Shown here: positions 9,823 through 22,063 of the stretch, piece after piece
How the letters are laid out: every line of letters starts with the position of its first letter
Numbering within the stretch: the first letter of the stretch is position 1
Assembly: GCA_019973155.2 (NCBI GenBank)
Contig: BPQB01000066.1
Span: 124,001-188,000, forward strand
Direction of reading: 5' to 3'
Source: Phanerochaete sordida
Lineage: Eukaryota; Basidiomycota; Agaricomycetes; Polyporales; Phanerochaetaceae
DNA: 64,000 nt
Made by a program: the position numbers and the translations under genes
The notes under the pieces: model-generated
Seen by the model: only the letters and a program-made list of their open reading frames with translations
What the model was told of the DNA's origin: nothing
Databases searched by the model: none

Positions 9823-12014
9823 ATGCGAGTCGAAAAACCAGACACCCCGTGCGCCGCTGTTTTCATCCAACCGCTGTGTCGTCTGCATCAGCCTCCTCAG
9901 AGGTACCTCTCCCGGCTCAAGGATTCTGGATGTCCCAGTCGGATCCACGAGGTCCCAGAGCGTCTTGACGCTGTTGAGGAGGGCGTCGCCGTCGCGTATG
10001 CAAACGCCGAGGAGCTCCCCAAATTAAACGGCGCCCAAACCTCCAACATCAGCGACACCCAGGAACCGTTCCTCATTATCAGCAGCAAGGCCGAGGTGGA
10101 CATTCGAACCTGCGTGGACGTGCTTCGTGCTCACGGCTCGGAGGGAGGTGGACGCAGTGCTGCGGCCCGTGGGAGCATGATAGACACGCTGGTGGACCGC
10201 TGCCGCAGGGGTTATACCGCGAACGACTGGGCGAGTGAGAAGCTAGACAGCCCACAGCATGTTCCGGATCTGGCCTGTGAGTAAAGCCGACCAACATATG
10301 TTCGACCCCCTGACTTGCTTGTGTGCTAGTAAGAAACGAGAGCTTGAGGGCTATAGGCGGTGCAATCGGAACGATTCAAGAGGCTATCGATACAATATGC
10401 AAGGCATCTCAAGACAACGGCAAAGGACCGTCTGGGCCGCTATCAAATGTGAAACGGGCTTTCGTAGCGATACGGCCGCCTGGGCATCACTGTGATAAGG
10501 TACGTACCCAAGCTCCCCCCTTATAATACGGGGCCAGCTCATTTCTCGTGTAGACCACGCCTTCGGGATGGTGCTTTGTCAACAACGCCGTCATTGCTGG
10601 GGCCTATGGTGTGCCAGACACCTTCGCAGGATGAACTACAACTCAACGCATGTCGCGCACATTTTCAGCCCACAGGGTATATAATATCGGAAGGGTTGTA
10701 CTGCTGGATATAGACTTACATCACGGTGTGCAAATGCTCATATTTTATCGTCCGTGTGCCGCTGACGAGCATAATTACATCTTCAAGGCTTCGGTACTCA
10801 GCGACTCGTTACTCAGAACACCACTAACATTGGTCCCCGATTCTTCTACGGAGACCTATACGATCCGAAGGCATGGCCTTGCTACGTATGTTTAGTTTTA
10901 TGTCTCCATCCTCTAGCACGTACTGACTCGCATGTTCAGGCCGAAGATGGAGAGCGAGAAGCGCTGACACAGCAGTCCATCTCGCAGAGCCTCAGGTGCA
11001 TCGGAATGAAGAAGATTTCCTTACGAACGGCTGAACGCAGCGCGTCGGACTCCACTGAGGCTCTCTTCCACGAAGCGAGGGCTGCCATCACGGCCACTGG
11101 TACAGCGGATGACGTTCTCGTCATTATCAGGTATGTATACTAGGCTGTTCTCAACCGAGCGGCCGTACTTATCACTGCGCCTCAGCTGCGGATTTGGTGG
11201 CTCAGAGCACGAGTACAGAGATCTCTCAGCCGACAAAATCGATCTTCCAACAGATTTTTACTACAATTTCACGCACGCGGCCTGCGACTTTGCCAAGGAG
11301 TTCGCGTCTGGTCGACTATTGAGTATTCTTGAAGGCGGATATTCCGATAAGGCGCTCAGGAGCGGCACCCTCGCGCATGTCAGTGCCCTCGCACTCGACG
11401 GAGCGAACACTCCCAGATCTGACTGGTGGAGCAAATCTGTGAGCTGCACGACTTGAACCTTCGACAGTACTCACAGCTCTCCTATGCAGGCACTGAACGA
11501 CATGAAATGCTTGCGTAGTTCTGTCCAGCCAGAGGGAAGCATGCTGCCGCGTGCCAAGGAGATTATGTCTTGTCTCCGCCGCGCTCAAACCGAGACGAAG
11601 CAAGAGGGACTTTCGCCAGTCAAGATCCCGCGTCTCTCGCAGCAAAATGAGGGCATCAACAACGCTCACAAAAGCGTCGTCCAGGCAGGCCCTGGTCCTC
11701 CAGTGTCATCGAGGATGGGGGGAAAGCTTACAAGAGCCGACTCGTCCACTCAGCAGGGCGCTGTCCAGCCATCGGAGCCAGCTGTTATACCCTATGTGCA
11801 ACCAAAGCGCCCTCGCTCCGTCGGAGGCAACGAGGCAGAAGGCGCGGCCGGAAAGCTGCCACGGCTTGACAAGGGCAAAGGGCGTGCAGACGCAGTTGAA
11901 GTTATCGTCATCTCCAGCGACGAGGAAGACAGCGACGATCGCCCATCCCGCAAGGAGTTCAGCAAGCTGCAGGCGCAGGTCGCTCGGTTGGAGCGTGTCA
12001 ACTTTGGAGGCTGA
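9823..12014 (+). CDS. Hos3-type histone deacetylase paralogue 2, probable pseudo-enzyme (zinc Asp lost)
   Basis: Eight exons (9823-10276, 10330-10499, 10554-10608, 10669-10725, 10788-10885, 10940-11130, 11186-11438, 11490-12014) join in frame to 600 aa. Intron phases match the intact copy at 18.6-21.2 kb, and exons 3 and 4 have identical lengths (55 and 57 nt). RPPGHHC (GHH at 203-205), VNNAVI, DIDLHHG (240-246) and LEGGY (Tyr394) are all present. The expected GFDA is GFGG: Gly346 replaces a zinc-binding Asp. HHGNGTQ also reads HHGFGTQ. The family reaction is zinc-dependent lysine deacetylation; loss of one of three zinc ligands makes strong activity unlikely. The tail is unlike the other copies: Ser/Pro/Lys-rich, ending in VEVIVISSDEEDSDD (562-576), a textbook SUMO-interacting motif, then a short Leu-rich helix. 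The absence of stops or frameshifts over 600 codons argues for selection on the protein. Confidence 0.88.
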
Positions 12015-14394
12015 GGAACGAGGAGAGATTAAGGCTCACGAGTTCGCTACGAGCGGCGGTACACGAAGAGGGAATGCCAAGTTCCAATTTCTGTACGTCA
12101 ACTGAAGCTATAAGCTGCTATTGAATCTGTTTCGATGCCAATGCCACCGGATGTAGCGTTCCAACGTCTAGAGTGCGCCTCGAGTAGCGGCCGCGGTGAC
12201 GGGTTCACCGGGTCCACGGTGTCAGGGGTCCTGGAAGGAATACCAGGCGGACGCTGACGATCAGCGGCGATGTCCTCTGGGCAGACCTAAACTCAATTCC
12301 AGGTACTGTACCAGCACAAAATCCTAAACGCACTATGTTCGGATGTATTGTAAGGCTTGTTGAGCCAGCTTGAAACGTCCTACGTCGAGGAAAACTCCGT
12401 GAGTCGCGACCGAGCCCAGCAGGTCAAAATTCAGGGCCAAACTTTCACGACCATGCCAACCTAGTCATCTCGCCAGCGGGGGGCTGTTACACAAAACTTT
12501 CGTGTTGCCAATTTACTGCTTGGATTGGGAACAGGAAGAGTCGCGCACCTTTCGCGTGCTTCCCGCGACGGGCGCTACGGCCAAGCCGCCGCGAATGCCT
12601 CCCGCATTTTTTTGACGCAACGCAAAGACAGATGAGCTAAAATTACCAGGTTTAGACTTTTCAGTGACACTTTCAGATACGATGGATTACTTTACGAAGC
12701 GAAGATGGGCGGTCTGTGTGCAGTAATACCCTCCGAGAGGTCATGTGGCAGCCGTACGAATCTGCGGTCGTTCCTGCACGAGAAGATCGTCCTCAGCAGC
12801 TTCGCCCAAGTACATCACGCTTATTGATGGCCAGATAGTTGCGCCAAATCCCGAGCATGCCTTGTAGCCGTTCGTCGCACGCAGATTCTCGCAAAGATGC
12901 TCGCCACGGTTGCGCCATCGATAGGTCGGTCACAGGTCAGGCAGCCAATAAGTCAGATATGAGTCTATACCTTTCAAGAGGGACGTACTGGTACACGCCT
13001 GTCATTGAAGTTCACAGCCCGCCTAGAAAGAGGGCTATCGTGCGAGGCTCGGGATATGCTTGCATCATCATCGGCAGCATCTCAAGTCGGGGCTGAAGCA
13101 AAGAGAAGTTCGGGTCAGATATGCCCCTCAAAGTCCTGAGCTTTAATGAATAAGCGTAGAGTGCGTACATGACCACGGGCTAGCTTTCGCAGGCTGAAAT
13201 CCTGCTTTCGCCCCGCAAAAGCATCTCGGACAGGTCTCTCCGGAATCAAGCTGTTTAGCCACGACTTTGAGGATCAAGGACCATGCAAGATGGGTGATAT
13301 CTTACCGAATTCGATCTCCGGCCTCGGAAGAACTTGAACATCCTGTCCGCGGTGAGCAAAGATGCAAACGAGCCCGAGTGCTGGGCAGAGCGTGCTTAGG
13401 TAATCCAATCGCACGTGACAACAGTTCCTGATGTAAGCGCCTAGGGGCAGGAGGTCGAACAGACGTCGACGGCGAGGTGTACGATCTAACAGAAACGCAA
13501 ATACAACTGTCGTTTCACTAGAAACCATCTAAACTGTACGCCTGTATGCCATATGTCCTCATATCTCTCCTTCCTACAATTTCTAGTGGCAGGCGCAAGA
13601 TCTGCGCCGTGCATGGCGTTGCCGTCGAACCGCCGCGACGAATCCTCAGGCTTCTGGCACGCGAAAGATGATGGCCAGCTGTTCGCGAATCTCAGACCGA
13701 CGATAGCACGAAGCTATATGAACTCACGAGGTCCTATAAGAGATTCGATGTTCTCTTTTGTGAGTCTCTTGGCCTCGCTCGTGATCCTGCTTCAAGCCGC
13801 CTCGCCTCGCTGGATTTTCCTGCTATCAGAGGGGCGCGTGGGTCTTCCTCAACATTACCCGCGGTAACGTTATGCTCATAGAGCGAGATGCCTGGTCGAG
13901 CTTGCCAAGCTGCAGATAAGCGACACTCATCGCCCCTTCCGTAGGGCAAACTCTGCGGCGTGAAGCCTAGCCAGCATGGGAGACTCGGAGACCTTCCGCA
14001 CTGCATCTTACTGCGAGACTCTGCGTAACCTATTCTTTCCGTGCTCTAACCTTACAAATTGGACTGGCTGCCAAGGTCAGAGCGGCAGTGGACGCCGCAT
14101 AGACTTCATCGGCGCATTATCCGAGTGAGCGACGCGCCTGATGGCGACAGCATTCTTTCCAGTTCAGCATAGGTACCTGATCTCCATTTTTTATGGAAAT
14201 TGCTGCTTGCTGACAAGGTCCCAGGTCGAGGAAGCGTCAAGGCTACTTGATTCACGATAGATATCTCCCGAGCCTCGAATAAATACACTTGACGCCTTGC
14301 CTCGGTGCGTCAACATGCATTCCAACCATGAACTGATTCTGCAGACCATGTGAAATGGGCAGCGAGATGAAGAACTAGCTCAAGGATGTGCTAG
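12015..14394. other. intergenic, no recognised gene
   Basis: About 2.4 kb with only short motif-free ORFs on both strands. No RNA gene is recognised. Confidence 0.4.
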
Positions 14395-14683
14395 CACAGC
14401 GTGGTAAGCGCGCTTTTTTCGGCCGCAAAATGAGCGAAAACGGCGCGAACAAGGACCTGCCTTTTCACCGATTACCTGTGTTCAAAACTGGATCACAAAT
14501 AGCTCCTTTGTGCAGTTTTGAATCGAATTGCAACCGCTTTTGGCAGGACTCGCCGGTTTTTCTCCATTTTGCCTTCTAATTTGGACACGCCTACTAACGC
14601 AGAACGGCGCTGAAAGACAGGTCCTTTTCTCCCCAGTTTTAGCCCAGTTATCCGAGAAAACAAAACAGGCTTACCACGCTGTG
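14395..14683. mobile_element. MITE-like element, 15-bp terminal inverted repeats, TAG target duplication
   Basis: The element starts CACAGCGTGGTAAGC at 14395 and ends GCTTACCACGCTGTG at 14683, a perfect 15-bp inverted repeat. TAG flanks both sides (14392-14394 and 14684-14686), consistent with a 3-bp target-site duplication. Inside, subterminal AAGGACCTG-like words occur inverted near both ends. At 289 bp it is too short to encode a transposase, so it would be non-autonomous. A 3-bp duplication and CAC ends are compatible with CACTA- or PIF/Harbinger-type mobilisation, but the family cannot be assigned. Confidence 0.75.
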
Positions 14684-14686
14684 TAG

Positions 14687-16238
14687 GTACTCCCGATGGC
14701 GCCAAGTAGGACGTGCTCAGGGATATCATCTGTGCGTGAGACCGTCCGATTCCTCGGTCCATCTACTGACGAGTCAACCTGTCCACAGCAAACGCACAAG
14801 GCCAGTCCTGCGGTGTGGAATGGGTTGGTTGAGCAGGATTACCGCGTGCGGTTTAGGCCGCGTACGAAACGACAGCCCTACCTCCGAATGTGCAGGCGAA
14901 TGTGCAGGAAACCTTCAATACGCGCTGCTCGTCTTTCAAAGGTTTTCATACGATCATCGGTTTGTGAGCCACAAGCGTCGAGCTCTGACTCGGGCGAGAC
15001 ATCGTCTCTCTGATCCCCTTCCGCCCGCTATATCCTTGCTCTTCGTCTTACGCCATCTCCTTTTCTGCTTGTTTGAGAGTGTAGGCTTAACACTTCCGAA
15101 TCTAGCTCCTGTTATATCGAAGGAGAGCCTTCCCCTAGAATCCTGGCATCGCTAGTCGGGTCGTCGCTTTGCGGCGCGAGCGGCGATGTGCGAGATGGAC
15201 TGGCCCTCGAGGAATGGTTGCTTGCAATTCACTTTTATCTTCAACGACACTCGAATACTCACCGGCCTGTTACGAGTGATCTGCGAGAGGTAAATGCAGT
15301 ATTAATATATGCTTTGCACGCCGAGTTCGCGATCCGTGCATCGATGTGGCGGTTACAACTCAGCCGAAGTACAGCACGGACCGTCTGGTGTCCACCAATG
15401 CCCTGCACTCCTCCGCCAAACTGGTGACGGCGCGATTCTCTCAGAGCTGACGACTTACGCTTACACTTGTCTGCGATTCGGGAAGATGCAGATACCAGGC
15501 TCTCAACTCACACGTCCCATGGGGGGCAAACCCTAACCCAGCTTGCTTTTGGAGGCGCCGCTGGCAGGACCCAGCGTCGCAGACGTCTCCTCCTGCCCGC
15601 TATCCTTCGTACCACGCCCGCGCTCTCGTTTCCTCCCCACGTTATAGACCGAATACATCACGCACTTTAAAGCCCTCACATTTATTTGCCGTGCCCCGAC
15701 GCCGCCCCTCGATCCCTCTGCGCGTGTTCTTGTAAGCCCGCCCACGAAGTCGGAAAGAGCTAGCCCGTCGTCCCTTTTTTCCGCTGTCCTGCCCGGAGGC
15801 AGACTGGTATCTTCTATGATATTCACGACATTAAACTCTTGCGCGTTGTCCCTTGTCCGCGGCAGTGACATGTCGTGGAACAGGAACTGTTTCACCGCGA
15901 GTACTGTGTCCGTTCTGCCAAGTCAGCGATCATCCTCTCCTCCCACCCACCTCGACGAGCATATGGACCTCGAGTGCCAACAGGCCAGGACATTGGGCAG
16001 CTGTCCAATACGCTCTCACTGTACGTCATGTGGTCGCATGTTTGATTCGGCGGTCGCTGAGAGAACCACAGCTCGCGTTCTCAAGACCCTGCAGGACGAT
16101 CCGCAGACATGAAACCCTTCCCCTGCTTGATACAACACCGCCCGGCCTCTCGCCGTGGCGGGACGATCCTATAGAACCCGAACAGTCCGCTCGTATCATT
16201 CGCATCCCAGGATCCGTGAACACCACCACGCCCACTCC
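14687..16238. other. intergenic upstream of the flavin monooxygenase gene
   Basis: Only short motif-free ORFs are present. The 3' end should carry the monooxygenase promoter. Confidence 0.4.
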
Positions 16239-18300
16239 ATGGCGAGCACTAGCCCCGACGAACCGACTGCTATCGCCACCACCTGGCTCACGGACTTCAC
16301 AGCCGCAATCTCCTCAAGAGATCATAATGCTGTTGCAGCGACGTTCCTACCCTTCGGCTGGCTGCGCGACGTGCTCACCTTCGTCTGGGACACCCGCTCG
16401 CTGCGAGGCCCGGAGGCCATTGCATCCTACCTCGCGGAGTCCGACCGCCTGGCGGCGGCGCAAGTCAGCAACATCCTGCTTTCAGAGGATCCGAGCTACC
16501 GCACGAAGTGGGCCCCAGGCCCTGCCGGACCGAGGAGCAGCGTTGAGGCAGGCTTCGACTATGAGACGGTGCATGCCCGCGGACGCGGCTACGTTCGCCT
16601 CGCCCCTGGCCCCGACGGCGCATGGAAGGTGCTCACTCTCGGCATGATCATCGTGGATTTGAAGGGACATGAGGAGCCTGAAAGGGCAAAACCGGAGTGG
16701 GACGACGAGAGCTGCGGGTGGGAGGAGCGAGAGGAGCGGTGTAGGGCGGACATCGAGGCAGACCCGTATGTGCTCATCGGTATGCTTCTCAGTCTGCGTG
16801 GGGAGACTGTTGTCTGAAATCTGTGCAGTCGGCGGTGGGCACATTGGCCTGACTATCGCTGCCCGCTTTCACCAGATGGACATTCCGGCCCTGGTCATAG
16901 AACGCAACGCTCGGATTGGCGAAAGCTGGAGGCGAAGATACAAATCACTTAGACTGCACACCACGAGAGGCCATCACCAGCGTATGTTTCCTCTTCTTTT
17001 GCTGCTGCCGCTCCTGACACTGTCTTGCAGTTCTCTACCAACCTTTCCCGACGAACTGGCCTATATTCTCGCCCGCAAGCATGATTGCCGACTGGCTTGA
17101 GTCGTACGCGACACAGCAGCGCATTGTCCACTGGCTCAGTACAAGCATCGATGGCCAACCCACCTACGACTTCGCGTCAAAGCGTTGGGACGTCACCGTC
17201 CGCCGAAATGGCCAACTCGTACGTCTCCGACCAGCGCACATAGTCATCGCCACGGGCACACACGGTGCGCCCTACACACCGCCTCTCGAGGACCGCGACT
17301 CCTTCCCTGGCCAAGTCCTGCACGCCTCCGCCTACGTCGACGCTCGGCTCTTCGTCGGCAAGTCCGTCGCAGTCATCGGCGCTGCGAACACCGGCTCCGA
17401 CGTCGCGGAGGACCTCGCACGCGGCGGCGCGACGCGGGTGACGCTGGTGCAGCGGGGTCCTGCCTGCGTGGTGTCGCGCGCGAGCATCCGGACGGTGCTC
17501 GACGCGACATGGCCCGAGGACGAGCCGGTCGGCGCGAGCGACCTCAAGTTCGCGGCGCTCCCGCTCGGGTTCATCCGCGAGATGAATATCAACTCGCAGG
17601 AGCAGGCGTGGGCGGCGGAAAAGGTGCTGCACGATAAGCTCAGACGCGGCGGGATGGAACTGTGGTTGGGGCCGGACGGTGCGGGGCAGTTTATCATGGC
17701 CAATATGCGTGGTGGAGGTGCGTGGTGGTATTTTGGCTCGGCTGCCCGCAGCTAACGTCTGGTTCCAGGATTTTGGATGGACAAGGGTGCCGGTGACCTC
17801 ATTGGCTCGGGTGGGATCCAGATCAAACGCGGCGAACCGAATAGTTTCTCGAAGGAAGGACTCGTCTTCAAAGACGGTTCCAAGCTGGAGGCAGACGTCA
17901 TAATCTTCGCGTGAGTTCTTGTCGCGTAGTCGCGCTGCATCTGCTGACCTGGCGCTACAGAACTGGATACCGCAAGATGCGCGAGAACCTTAAGGGCATT
18001 TTTGGCTCAGACACCATCGAGCAGGCTGGCGAGTGCCTCGGCATGGACGAAGAGGGCGAGCTCAAGGGACATTACCGGCCCAGCGGCCACCCTGGGGTGC
18101 GTGCTGGATCTGCGTCTCTAGAGGTTCTGTCGACTGACGGTAGATCACTAGTTTTGGTGGGCACCGGGTGAGTTCTCTATGGTGCGGCCCATGTCGAAGC
18201 AGCTGGTAAGTGGCTTCTCTATGCAAAGCTAGATAGTGTGGCTGACGCTTTGCAGGCTATCTTGATCAAAGCTATCCAAGTCGGCGTGCTCCAACTTTGA
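16239..18300 (+). CDS. flavin-containing monooxygenase with N-terminal SnoaL-like domain
   Basis: Seven exons (16239-16779, 16829-16981, 17031-17717, 17769-17910, 17961-18096, 18152-18205, 18256-18300) join to 585 aa. Residues 1-180 look like a SnoaL/NTF2-like alpha+beta domain. The FAD-binding GGGHIG is at 182-187 and ATGTH at 305-309. The FMO/Baeyer-Villiger signature FxGxxxHxxxY is present as FPGQVLHASAY (323-333). The NADPH-binding GAANTG is at 348-353 and the C-terminal ATGY at 508-511. The family uses FAD, NADPH and O2 to oxygenate small substrates; the substrate is not inferable. No signal peptide is seen, so it is probably cytosolic. The ATG at 16239 was chosen because the frame upstream is low-complexity His/Ser/Arg. 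The 3' end converges on the intact deacetylase, 302 nt away. Confidence 0.93.
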
Positions 18301-18602
18301 CTACGTACGGCCCGTTTCGATGCCCATATCTATACGAGACGTCGTCTGCGACATGCGGATCAGTGTCGAGCGTTGCTGACTCCACGGAGGCATTTTTCAT
18401 GTTTGTTCTACTCCTCTTATCGGGAATGCAGATTGTTATATCAACGCGCCTTCGTAGCGTCGCCGCGGGCAATGAGATCGATCTTTGGGATGAAACGAGA
18501 AGAAAACGGACTGAAATGCATTACAACTCCAGAATCTATGCTACCCTACGCCTGTCGAACCACCGCAAACCACCTCGAGACTCTGCTGCCGAACTCATGC
18601 TG

Positions 18603-21229
18603 TCATTGAGGCCCGTCGGCCAGGACGTCGATCCTGTCCTTCAGGATGACCATCGTGTTGTGTACGCGCTGCATGCGGGTGTACATGTCCTCGAGCTGGC
18701 TGAGCAGTCCCTGTGCAGAGACGGGCGTCGTCGTCGCACACGGGGCGTACAGGCCCGCCGTGTCTTCAGGCATCTTGCGCGCCTTCGCGGCGAATGCGCC
18801 CAAGACATGCTGCTGGCCCGCGCCCGCGCCGTTCGATGAACCCTCGCCGCGGCCACCCGCGATGCTGCGGATGCGTGTGAGGTTCGGGCCCGTCTGCGAC
18901 AGGGGCGACGCGGACGTGCTCGGCGGCGCGCTGCTCGGCGGCCAGGCAGCGCCGCGCGGGTACGCGACGTTCTCGGCGCTGGGCTCGGGTGTCGGGAGGC
19001 CCGTGCGGGGCTCGCGGCCCTTGCCCGTGCCGCGGCCACGACCACGACCACGCCCGCGACCGCGTGGACGACCGCGGGGGCGCCCGGTGTATGGGCGCGG
19101 CGGGGGAGGCGTCGGCACGTCGTGTGCGTACGCGAGGGGCTCGTCGCTGCTCGCGTCGTCTGAGCTCGATTCTTCCTCCTCCTCCGAGGTGAGCCGGCGC
19201 CGCTTGCGGCCCTGGAGGCCTGCGGTGGGCCCGGCGGGCGGGATGAACTCGGCGTCGTCGGGCGACGGTCGCTTGGCACGGCGCGTCACGATCTGCGTGG
19301 GCGGAGGAAGGGGTCGTTTCTGGCGGCGGGCGCGCGGCTTCTTGGGCGGGGGTGTCGGCTCGGGGGTCAAGTCGATCGCAGAAGGAGGAGGTGGCGGGGC
19401 GAAGAGGGTGGTCGCCTGAGGCGGGGTCGCCGGTGCGACGTCCCGGTTGATGCCCTCGAAGATCTGCTGCATCCGCCGGAGCCACCATTCGAGATGGTCG
19501 AGCTTGGGTGGACGTCCCCGACGCTTCTTCGTGATCTTTTCGATCTGCAGATCAAGTGAGTACGATGCTCTCCTTGCAAGTCAGGCAACCCGACCTTGTT
19601 GATTTCGTCATTGCTCCACCATTCGGGGTTGACCTTCTGGCCGCCTGCCTCAGCGAGTCCAGCGAGATGCGACATAACGCCGCTGGTAAGCGCGCGGTCG
19701 CTGTACCCGCCCTCGAGGACGCTAACAAGGCGACCGCCAGCATATTTGTCCGCGAAGGCGCAGGCCTCGAGAGTGAACTTGTGGTAGAACGATGTCGGTA
19801 CATGTCGATTATGTCGAGACATCTCAGTCGTCTCATACTCTGACGCGTCGAAGCCAGAGCTGGGAGTGGAGGGATAAGCTTAGGTTCAACTGCCAAATAT
19901 ACGGTAGAAACCAACCTGATGAATACGAGCACATCGTCGCCAGCACCTCCGGTACTCTCGATAAAGTTGGTAGCGACTCTGAACAGCGATCGATATCGCT
20001 GCTCGTAGTGTTCCCAAAACTCGGCTTCGGTCTTGTACTGTAGCAGGTGGACGTTATGTATCCACTCGCCATCTACGCCATGCACCTGCTCAGAAGCGTC
20101 CTCGATAAGCTCTGCGTTCCCAGCCTACAAAGTGAAATATGTTAGCCAGAGACGCCGACTGGAAAGTTTGGATCAAACCTCGCATGGATACGACTTGATG
20201 TCGTGCATGCTGGTATAGCATATCCTCGGCTTCTCGAACCGGCGCACGATTTCCTGAGTACCGTTTCCTGAAGAGCGATCAGTCGAAGACGTCCGCGAGC
20301 GGCCATACGTAAAGCATACCATGGTGCAAGTCGTAATCAAAGATCACGATCCGTTGTATGCGATGCTCTTCGAATGCTGGGGAAATGTCAGTAAAACTTC
20401 TTTCAGAAGGTGACGAGAACGAGGTTTACCATGAAATGCTCCTACACAGACATTGTTAACGAAACCGAAGCCTGCTGGTGTATCCTATAGGACAAGGCGG
20501 GCCGGCGTGCGTCAGAAAAATGCGGCCAGCGGAAACACAAGAGGGCGCTACTGACCTCTGAGCAGTGATGACCTGGAGGTCTCACAGCAACGAATGCACG
20601 TGGACTCGGGGTGCCGACCTCGGGCTGCACATACGCTGATGGATCAGTGTCTTTGAGGACACCAGTGGCCCTGCAGACATGATCCACGGCCTCGCAGACA
20701 GTCCCGAGCGCCCCCTCGAACGCCTGCAGGCTCTCCGGACACACTACATCATCGCCGCGGGGGGCCGGTCAGCAAAGATTCGCAGACGAAGAGGAGGAAA
20801 AGATTTACAGTAGAGGTCCTGCTCGTACTTCTCCGGGATCTCGCTCCCGTTTTGCTGTATTTCGAGCAGGCTCCGAACGCACCATTCGTCGATGTCGTCC
20901 GCGAGAAACCATTCCGTGCCGTCATCGTCTTCGCCGCTGTGGACGAACATGGAGCCCTTATGAGAACGCATGTCGACCGACGCGGCGCTGTCGAGGATGG
21001 TGAATGGCGCTGCGGGGATGTTCGAACCCGATTTGTCAGTAGTCGCGTTGGCTTTTGTCGCGGAGCTGTCGTGATTCTGCGCCTCTAGTCGAGCATGTAA
21101 TGCTGCAATCCCCCGATTGATCGCTCGAATGCGTTCTGGTCGCTCGTATACATCGCTTTTGTCTTTCCCCCGGATGAACCGGTGCTTCAGACAGGCGGAC
21201 TGAAGGTAAATGCGGGGCGGGACGATCAT
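18603..21229 (-). CDS. hos3-like: Hos3-type histone deacetylase paralogue 3, all catalytic motifs intact
   Basis: Eight exons (21229-20809, 20743-20556, 20484-20430, 20376-20320, 20267-20179, 20124-19916, 19859-19595, 19544-18603) give 741 aa. The N-terminus (IYLQSACLKHRF, YERPERIRA) and the C-terminal extension fit the fungal Hos3 group. The active site is complete: GHH at 198-200, VNNV, DYDLHHGNGTQ with zinc ligands Asp237/His239, the third ligand in GFDA (Asp344) and the catalytic Tyr of LEGGY (392). The tail from about 429 carries an AT-hook core (KKRRGRPPK, 434-442), basic and acidic patches, and a second GRPRGRPRGRGRGR-type stretch. This suggests a chromatin-bound lysine deacetylase in the nucleus. 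It is the likely functional ancestor of the other three copies in the window. It lies between the convergent monooxygenase and a co-oriented GMC oxidoreductase. Confidence 0.95.
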
Positions 21230-22063
21230 CGAGCCTGGAGTAAAACGTCAGCAAAGCAACCAAAAGAAACGCTGCAGCTACACGGAAGCTAATGTACGGT
21301 AATACAGATCGAGGTCTTATATGATGTTCTGCGTATCTACGACGAAGACGTTGCTTGGGAAATCACCCACCTTGTTGGAAGTTTGACAACGAAGAGAATA
21401 AGGGTGGCTGGGGAAGAAAGGGAGAGATAAAAGGAAGAGATAAAGTGGCTAGAGCCAATTATACCAGAAAATAAAGGCTGTTGAAAGGAAACGTCAGTGA
21501 CGACGACGTCTTGAAGCTAGTGGCGACGGTAAGCCGGGTAAAGAGGAAGAGCAGGGAACACCTAGCTTGTGGTTTGTCCGGCGACGTGACCGTGGGAGTA
21601 CTTCTCCACTTTTGGCTCTCGTGGGCGCCTTAGCGCCGTCGCTCCTCCTGGGGCGGCCGACACCACAGGCTCAAAAGCCGACCATGTCCCACATCGTGCC
21701 TTCACACACGCCATCCGAGCTTGACTTCCGATTCTACGCATAGAAGTACACCAGATCACCAGAGTTCTGCCCCAGATGTTCCACCAAAGATCTCCGCTGT
21801 TCAACGCCGGACAGCTGGCATCTGCTCGTGGCCACTGCGTTACGCAGGCCCGAAATCTCGACAGGAACATGCGGCCTACATTTTGAGAGCTGCCTATCGT
21901 TCCATCATGCATAGTTGCTACGTGAGAATATTCTGGAAGGTGTGAAAGTGAAGGGTGTCGCAGACTTTGATAAAACCTGTCTTCCAATGTGCAGACGGTC
22001 CTCAAGGGTAACTACAGGATGTTTGGTACAAAATCCAAGATTTCACTGGCACACGGGCACAGT
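21230..22063. other. intergenic between deacetylase 3 and GMC oxidoreductase
   Basis: This gap should contain the deacetylase promoter (minus strand) and the 3' region of the GMC gene. A purine-rich stretch around 21390-21560 is present; no gene is recognised. Confidence 0.45.

Noticed and set aside
18646..19419. 257-codon plus-strand ORF
   Set aside because: Antisense to the AT-hook/RG-rich last exon of deacetylase copy 3; no motif.
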